A stretch of DNA of 64,000 nt from a candidate division KSB1 bacterium (GTDB taxonomy: Bacteria > Zhuqueibacterota > Zhuqueibacteria > Zhuqueibacterales > Zhuqueibacteraceae), in assembly GCA_034506175.1 (NCBI GenBank), contig JAPDQB010000001.1, positions 1 through 64,000 on the forward strand, in the 5' to 3' direction. Positions within the stretch are counted from its first letter, which is position 1, and each line of letters starts with the position of its first letter. The notes below the pieces were generated by a model. It saw only the letters and a list, made by a program, of their open reading frames with translations, did no database searches and was not told the DNA's origin. Below are positions 60,141 through 64,000 of this stretch, piece after piece. Both the position numbers and the translations under genes were made by a program.

Positions 60141-60196
60141 CCGGTCGTTGAGACTAAGTGGTTTTTGGTGGGCAAAAGTTTAAACGACCGGTCAAT
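60136..60196. repeat. Second paired palindrome of the GACCGGTC type
   Basis: ATTGACCGGTCGTT (60136-60149) and AACGACCGGTCAAT (60183-60196), a perfect 14-bp inverted repeat with a 33-base interior. It shares TTGACCGGTC with the site at 57620. Confidence 0.7.
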
Positions 60197-60222
60197 CTCA
60201 GTTTTTATAATCAAGAGGCACC

Positions 60223-61518
60223 ATGATGAAAATGATTGATCCAATAAGAATTGGAACGGCGCTGTTTCTCAGCGGGCTGATCATCGGCTGCGGCGATTCC
60301 AATCTGCGCAGCGGCCGATCACTTTTGAAGGAAAACCAATACGCCGAGGCCATCGCGCGCTTGGAGGCGGCGGAACGCCATTCCCCGGAAAACTGGCTCA
60401 TCAAACGCGAGCTGGGAATCGCTTATTACCGCAACGAGCAAAACGAAAAAGCGATTGAAAAGCTCAGGCAGGCGATCACTATCCGTCCCCGCAACGGCCG
60501 GTCGCTGCTTTATTTGGGATTGTGTTACGAACGGCAGGAAATGTACGCCGAAGCCGTGTCGGTGTATCGTGTTTATAATCAAGTGAGCGTTTTGGATCCT
60601 TTGCGCAAAGAACTGCAAGCCCGCATCCGTGACGTGCATTTAAAAGAGCTGCAAAAAGAGGTCAAGCAAAATCTCCGCGAGGTGGAAGCCGGGCGGATTC
60701 AACCGCCGGAGCCGAACACTCTGGCGATCCTTTATTTTCGCAACCTTTCACAAACCGAGGAGCTGACGCCGCTGCTGAAGGGCATCGCTGAAATTCTCAC
60801 CACCGACTTTGGCAAGGTGCAAAGCTTGCGATTGGTGGAAAGAATCAAGCTGCAAGTTTTGCTCGACGAGATGAAGCTCTCGACGTCGGAATTTTTCGAT
60901 CAGGTGCAGTCGCCAAAAGCCGGGCGGCTGTTGGGCGCCAGCCAATTGATTTCCGGCGGCATCGAGCGCGTGAGCGAAACCAGCCTGCAAATCAACGCCG
61001 GCGCCATTTCCACCGCGACCGGCGAGCTGCGCGGCAACGGCGCGCAAGCCAGCGGCGGCCTCTCCGAGGTTCTGACGCTGGAAAAAACCCTGTTTTTTGA
61101 TTTGGTCAAGGATCTCGGCATCAAATTGAGCGAGGCGGAAATCGAGGCGATCAAGCCCTTGCCCACCAAAAATATCATCGCCTTCGTCGCGTTTTGCAAA
61201 GGCCTGGATTTTGAAGACAAAAATCTATTGGACGAGGCGATCGCGCAATATAACCGCGCCGTGCAATTGGACCCGGCTTTTGCTTTGGCCCGGCAAAAAA
61301 GAGAGCAACTTGTTATTGAACGGTTGTCGCTGGCGACGATCGAGAAATTAGCCGACTACCAGGAACGCTTCACCGGAACGGAGCCAACTTTATTGGACAC
61401 CGGCTCCAAAATCGGCCTGCGCCTGGGTTTCGACTATCAGGAGCTTTCCCCCATCGATCCCAACGCTTTTCGCGCCACGGGCGTGATCACGATAACCGGT
61501 GACTTGCCGAGAAATTAG
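60223..61518 (+). CDS. CsgG/FlgO-like TPR lipoprotein
   Basis: 431 residues with a lipoprotein signal (FLSGLIIGC). TPR units (about 27-150: AEAIARLEAAERHSPENW, RNEQNEKAIEKLRQAI, RSLLYLGLCYERQEMYAEAV) lead to the CsgG/FlgO core (NTLAILYFRNLSQTEELTPL, ILTTDFGKVQSLRLVERIKL, GRLLGASQLISGGIERVSE, ISTATGEL). A second TPR segment (KGLDFEDKNLLDEAIAQYNR) closes the chain. It parallels the protein at 56532 in order and motifs, so the two are paralogues. The lipid anchor fits an outer-membrane site. Confidence 0.82.
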   Translation: MMKMIDPIRIGTALFLSGLIIGCGDSNLRSGRSLLKENQYAEAIARLEAAERHSPENWLIKRELGIAYYRNEQNEKAIEKLRQAITIRPRNGRSLLYLGLCYERQEMYAEAVSVYRVYNQVSVLDPLRKELQARIRDVHLKELQKEVKQNLREVEAGRIQPPEPNTLAILYFRNLSQTEELTPLLKGIAEILTTDFGKVQSLRLVERIKLQVLLDEMKLSTSEFFDQVQSPKAGRLLGASQLISGGIERVSETSLQINAGAISTATGELRGNGAQASGGLSEVLTLEKTLFFDLVKDLGIKLSEAEIEAIKPLPTKNIIAFVAFCKGLDFEDKNLLDEAIAQYNRAVQLDPAFALARQKREQLVIERLSLATIEKLADYQERFTGTEPTLLDTGSKIGLRLGFDYQELSPIDPNAFRATGVITITGDLPRN

Positions 61519-61534
61519 CCTGTTACAAGTGATA

Positions 61535-61560
61535 TCTTTGCAAAAAAAGCAAAGACTTTT
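61535..61560 (+). terminator. Weak rho-independent terminator
   Basis: TCTTTGC (61535-61541) pairs with GCAAAGA (61549-61555), an A-rich loop, then CTTTT. Confidence 0.5.
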
Positions 61561-61561
61561 G

Positions 61562-61625
61562 ACTCACAGAATTGAAACTCTCACAGAAAAAAATCACTTC
61601 GGTGAGAGTTCCATTTCTGCGAGCG
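61562..61625. repeat. Intergenic inverted repeat, family C copy 3
   Basis: ACTCACAGAATTGAAACTC (61562-61580) is nearly the reverse complement of GAGTTCCATTTCTGCGAGC (61606-61624). The right arm matches 48584-48607 at most positions. Confidence 0.6.
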
Positions 61626-61671
61626 ACTAAAATCTTTTTGGTTGCGGCTTGTCCGCGTTGTGAGGTTTTAA

Positions 61672-62811
61672 ATGAGAAAAACACTCGCCATTTCATCAAT
61701 CGTTTGCGGCTCCATTTTCATTCATATTCCCATCCATGCCCAACCGAAATTTCAATATCCGGTTGAAAAGGCCAGCTTCGGGCCTCGTTTGCATGTTCAA
61801 ACCTGGCGTCTCAAAAGCAGCGCCGGCGACAGCACCATCACCGCGGTTTTTACGCCGCTGCGCGCGACGATTCCTCTTTTCGCCAAGTTTGATCTCGATG
61901 TTGCCGGCGCCGCGGCTTCGACCAGCTTGAAGCACGGAAGCAGCCAAACACTGCAAGGCCTGGCGGACGCCAAAATCCGCGGCGTTTTCAAATTCAACGA
62001 TTATCACTGGCTTGTGCATTTCGGGCTGAATCTGCCAACCGGCAAAAATATTTTGGATGCCGAAGAAGCCCGCGTCAACAATTTGCTCTCGGAGACTGTT
62101 CTGAGCTTTCCGCTCAAACGCTATGGCCGGGGACTGGAAGCGGATTGGGGCGCCGCATACGCTTTTGCGGTGAGTGAAAATCTCAAAGCGGGACTCGGGG
62201 CCGGTTTTTTGTTGAAGGGCGAGTATGCCTTTCTCGAATCCAATCCCCAGCGGTTCGATCCGGGTGATGAAATTTCCGTGACCGGCGGGCTCGATTTTAG
62301 AAAAAATAGTTTTGCGACGCGGTGGAATGTGCTCGTGAAGCTGTATCAAAAAGATCGTCTCGACGGCCAGGAGGCTTTTCAAGAGGGAACGCAACTCGAG
62401 ACGGAAGGCCTGATCACTTTTCCCGCTAAGAAGCTCAATGTGGCGCTGGCCTTTAAAAACGTGATCAAGGCTGACAACAAGACGTATGCGCCCGGCGGCC
62501 AGATTGTCAGCGCCGCCAGGGATGATTTTTCGGGAAATATTGTTTGGTCGAGCGCCCAAGCGACGTATAATTTCTCCGAACGGCTTTCCTTCGCGTCGTC
62601 ATTCGGCCTGAGCCTTTTCGGCAAAAGCCAGCTTCAATTAGGCGAGGCGCAGCTCTACAGCCTCGGCGGCGGCTTGCAATTCAAATCTTCCGAGCATCTC
62701 ATGCTCAATGCCGCCTTTTCCCATTCCAGCGGCGACGCAAAAAATTTGCAGGGCACAACCGTTGATTTGCAGGGATTTCTTTTTGTGGGGGGATTGTCGT
62801 TCCGTTATTGA
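61672..62811 (+). CDS. Outer-membrane beta-barrel protein of unknown function
   Basis: 379 residues with a signal peptide (MRKTLAISSIVCGSIF to IHAQ) and a chain of alternating strands ending in the aromatic terminal strand GFLFVGGLSFRY, as in outer-membrane barrels. The middle resembles a transporter or assembly-monitoring barrel (LVHFGLNLPTGKNILDAEE, LGAGFLLKGEYAFLESNPQ). No catalytic motif. It is the last gene of the kinase/CsgG set and may be the membrane channel for one of its members. GAGG lies before the ATG. Confidence 0.75.
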   Translation: MRKTLAISSIVCGSIFIHIPIHAQPKFQYPVEKASFGPRLHVQTWRLKSSAGDSTITAVFTPLRATIPLFAKFDLDVAGAAASTSLKHGSSQTLQGLADAKIRGVFKFNDYHWLVHFGLNLPTGKNILDAEEARVNNLLSETVLSFPLKRYGRGLEADWGAAYAFAVSENLKAGLGAGFLLKGEYAFLESNPQRFDPGDEISVTGGLDFRKNSFATRWNVLVKLYQKDRLDGQEAFQEGTQLETEGLITFPAKKLNVALAFKNVIKADNKTYAPGGQIVSAARDDFSGNIVWSSAQATYNFSERLSFASSFGLSLFGKSQLQLGEAQLYSLGGGLQFKSSEHLMLNAAFSHSSGDAKNLQGTTVDLQGFLFVGGLSFRY

Positions 62812-62823
62812 GATGAGTTCATC

Positions 62824-63708
62824 TCAATTTGTCGCCGTCTTTCCCGAGGTCAAAACTTCCACCGTATCGCCCGACGCCGCGCCGAGAGGGGAAGCCGCAT
62901 TGGCCAGATTGCGGGCAATTTCGAGCAAGCCATGGCTGTTGAGCAAAACGACATACTCGCCCGGCGCGACGGCATTATAACGATCCGAAAATTTGGCGCG
63001 GGCGATCTGGCTGCGAATCTTGAAATCGAACGTCATGCCATTTTTCCACCCGGCTTTCGCCAGTACCGTCGCGTGGATATTGGTGATCAAATTGCCGTAG
63101 CGGTCGCAGTGCAAAATTTCGCCGCGAATCGTGCCGCCGCTGAGAACAGCTTCCGTCCGCTGGAATTTTTGCAAATCCGCAATCGGTGGCCCGGCCTCTT
63201 CGACTTTCTTGCCCTTTGAGAGATGCGCGGCGGCCGGCGCAAAAACGTCGCGGCCGTGAAACGTCGATGAAATCGCGCTGGTGCGATACCACAACAAATT
63301 GGTGATCTCAAACGCGCGCTTGACGCCGAGAGTGCGAATGACATCGGTGAAAAGCCCGTTGTCAGGGCCGACAAAATACTTTTGATCCAATGTCTCGACA
63401 ATGATCGCTTTGCGTTTGCTGCCGACGTCGGGATCGACCACCGCGACGAAGATCGTGCCCCTCGGAAAATCTCCCGCCGCCGTTGCCAGCATAAAACTGC
63501 CCTGGCGAATATCATAGGTGGGAACTTCATGCGTGATATGGACCAGCCTGACTTTGGGATTGATGGAAAGAATAACCCCCTGCAACTGGGCGACATAATG
63601 ATCTTGCGCGCCATAGTCGGTCAACAACGCAACGGTTGGCGGTGCTGAGGAGCAGCCGTACAACAAAAAAAAGAAAAAAAGGAAAAACAGATAAAAAGAT
63701 TTCTGCAT
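62824..63708 (-). CDS. SAM hydroxide adenosyltransferase-family protein with lipoprotein signal
   Basis: 294 residues. The family (DUF62, SAM hydrolase/halogenase type) is shown by VALLTDYGAQDHYVAQLQG, EVPTYDIRQGSFMLATA, VVDPDVGS, YFVGPDNGLFTDVI, SSTFHGRDVFAPAAAHLSKG and HCDRYGNLITNI. The conserved Asp, His and Arg of the active site are seen. Members split SAM into adenosine and methionine with hydroxide. Unusually it starts with a hydrophobic stretch and the lipobox LLYGC, so it should be exported and anchored, which is odd for an enzyme acting on a cytoplasmic metabolite. The gene is convergent with the barrel gene (12-base gap). Confidence 0.85.
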   Translation of the reverse strand: MQKSFYLFFLFFFFLLYGCSSAPPTVALLTDYGAQDHYVAQLQGVILSINPKVRLVHITHEVPTYDIRQGSFMLATAAGDFPRGTIFVAVVDPDVGSKRKAIIVETLDQKYFVGPDNGLFTDVIRTLGVKRAFEITNLLWYRTSAISSTFHGRDVFAPAAAHLSKGKKVEEAGPPIADLQKFQRTEAVLSGGTIRGEILHCDRYGNLITNIHATVLAKAGWKNGMTFDFKIRSQIARAKFSDRYNAVAPGEYVVLLNSHGLLEIARNLANAASPLGAASGDTVEVLTSGKTATN

Positions 63709-63823
63709 GATTTTCCTCCGTGAAATTTTTCAACCCCAAAGAGCACAAAGCTGCGGGCGTTGCCAATTATTCCTGGTGCTCGTTGCGCCTTTGTAGTGTG
63801 ATCGGGTTGCGACCATGGCCGCG

Positions 63824-64000
63824 TTACGATATGGTTTCCAAAACTTTTTTCACGCGGTCGAAGGCCCAATCCAATTCTTCGCCCGTGATCACCAGCGGCG
63901 GCGCAAAGCGAATCACATGATCGTGCGTCTCTTTGCACAACAGCTTTTCCTCTTTCAGCGCTTCACAGAAGCGCCGCGCGCCGCCGGCTTGTGGCCACAA
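63824..64000 (-). CDS. rocD: Ornithine aminotransferase (C-terminal part, gene runs off the window)
   Basis: The last 58 residues of a class III aminotransferase: [40 protein letters not shown] and [13 protein letters not shown]. They resemble the C-terminus of ornithine-oxo-acid aminotransferase, including the R-F-A-P-P-L motif that binds the substrate carboxylate in this family. The rest of the gene lies beyond position 64000. It transfers the delta-amino group of ornithine to 2-oxoglutarate, in arginine and proline catabolism. Confidence 0.75.
   Translation of the reverse strand: MWPQAGGARRFCEALKEEKLLCKETHDHVIRFAPPLVITGEELDWAFDRVKKVLETIS

Noticed and set aside
1..64000. tRNA, rRNA, CRISPR array, complete IS element or prophage
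   Set aside because: No cloverleaf with CCA-like end, no rRNA core motif, no regularly spaced direct repeats, and no transposase or integrase was found by reading.

Overview
The window looks like a chromosomal piece of an uncultured Gram-negative bacterium of the FCB superphylum, most like candidate phylum KSB1 or Calditrichota. The reasons are three secreted proteins with a type IX secretion (T9SS) C-terminal sorting domain of the YPNPFNP kind, cohesin and dockerin modules, Asp-box propeller proteins, outer-membrane barrels, a membrane Ser/Thr kinase with TPR and PEGA modules, and sigma-54 control. The taxonomy is inferred from gene content only. No rRNA, tRNA, CRISPR array or intact insertion sequence was seen.

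Layout. 0.1-3.7 kb: an ABC exporter with an internal deletion, an HlyD adaptor and a cytoplasmic subtilase, resembling a peptide export and maturation cassette. 3.9-12.8 kb: secreted proteins (Asp-box propeller, bactofilin-like T9SS protein, vanadium haloperoxidase-like T9SS protein). 12.9-25.6 kb: the adaptor and pump of an RND efflux system, separated by 7.4 kb that holds an AlbA_2 protein, a MauE/DUF1573 redox pair, a halogenase-like flavoprotein, a VOC dioxygenase and several broken small genes. A segment carrying a CPXCG gene and its divergent promoter occurs twice, and the second gene copy is dead. 25.6-31.6 kb: an amino acid:Na+ symporter and a Dpp/Opp-type peptide importer with a single ATPase. 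31.8-42.7 kb: an NtrC-type sigma-54 activator followed by three -24/-12 promoters, each with the same 50-bp dyad upstream. They lead to a ZU5-like lipoprotein, a CBM9/DUF5916 outer-membrane protein and a DUF5662 protein. A TPR protein, an SLC13 transporter and a glycerate kinase lie among them. 42.8-47.2 kb: an OprP-like porin, a VTC polyphosphate polymerase-like protein, DUF4956 and a TolB-like propeller. 47.6-53.7 kb: radical SAM enzyme, metallophosphatase, PiT transporter, ArsM-type methyltransferase with a Cys-rich C-terminal extension, arsenosugar-type CMD protein and flavoprotein. This is a candidate organoarsenical pathway that lacks a recognisable ArsS. 54.2-62.8 kb: transmembrane kinase, two CsgG/FlgO-like TPR paralogues, a dockerin/T9SS protein with a damaged N-terminus, a cohesin-like lipoprotein and an outer-membrane barrel. 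62.8-64.0 kb: a lipoprotein of the SAM hydrolase family and the end of an ornithine aminotransferase.

Three families of intergenic palindromes are scattered across the window (GGAGTGCAA, GTAGCGCAGG and CTCACGGAA types). Several genes carry frameshifts or deletions, which could be real decay or assembly error. The strongest candidates for undescribed biology are the sigma-54 regulon with its 50-bp activator site, the arsenic-type cluster, and the kinase/CsgG/cohesin-dockerin surface locus.
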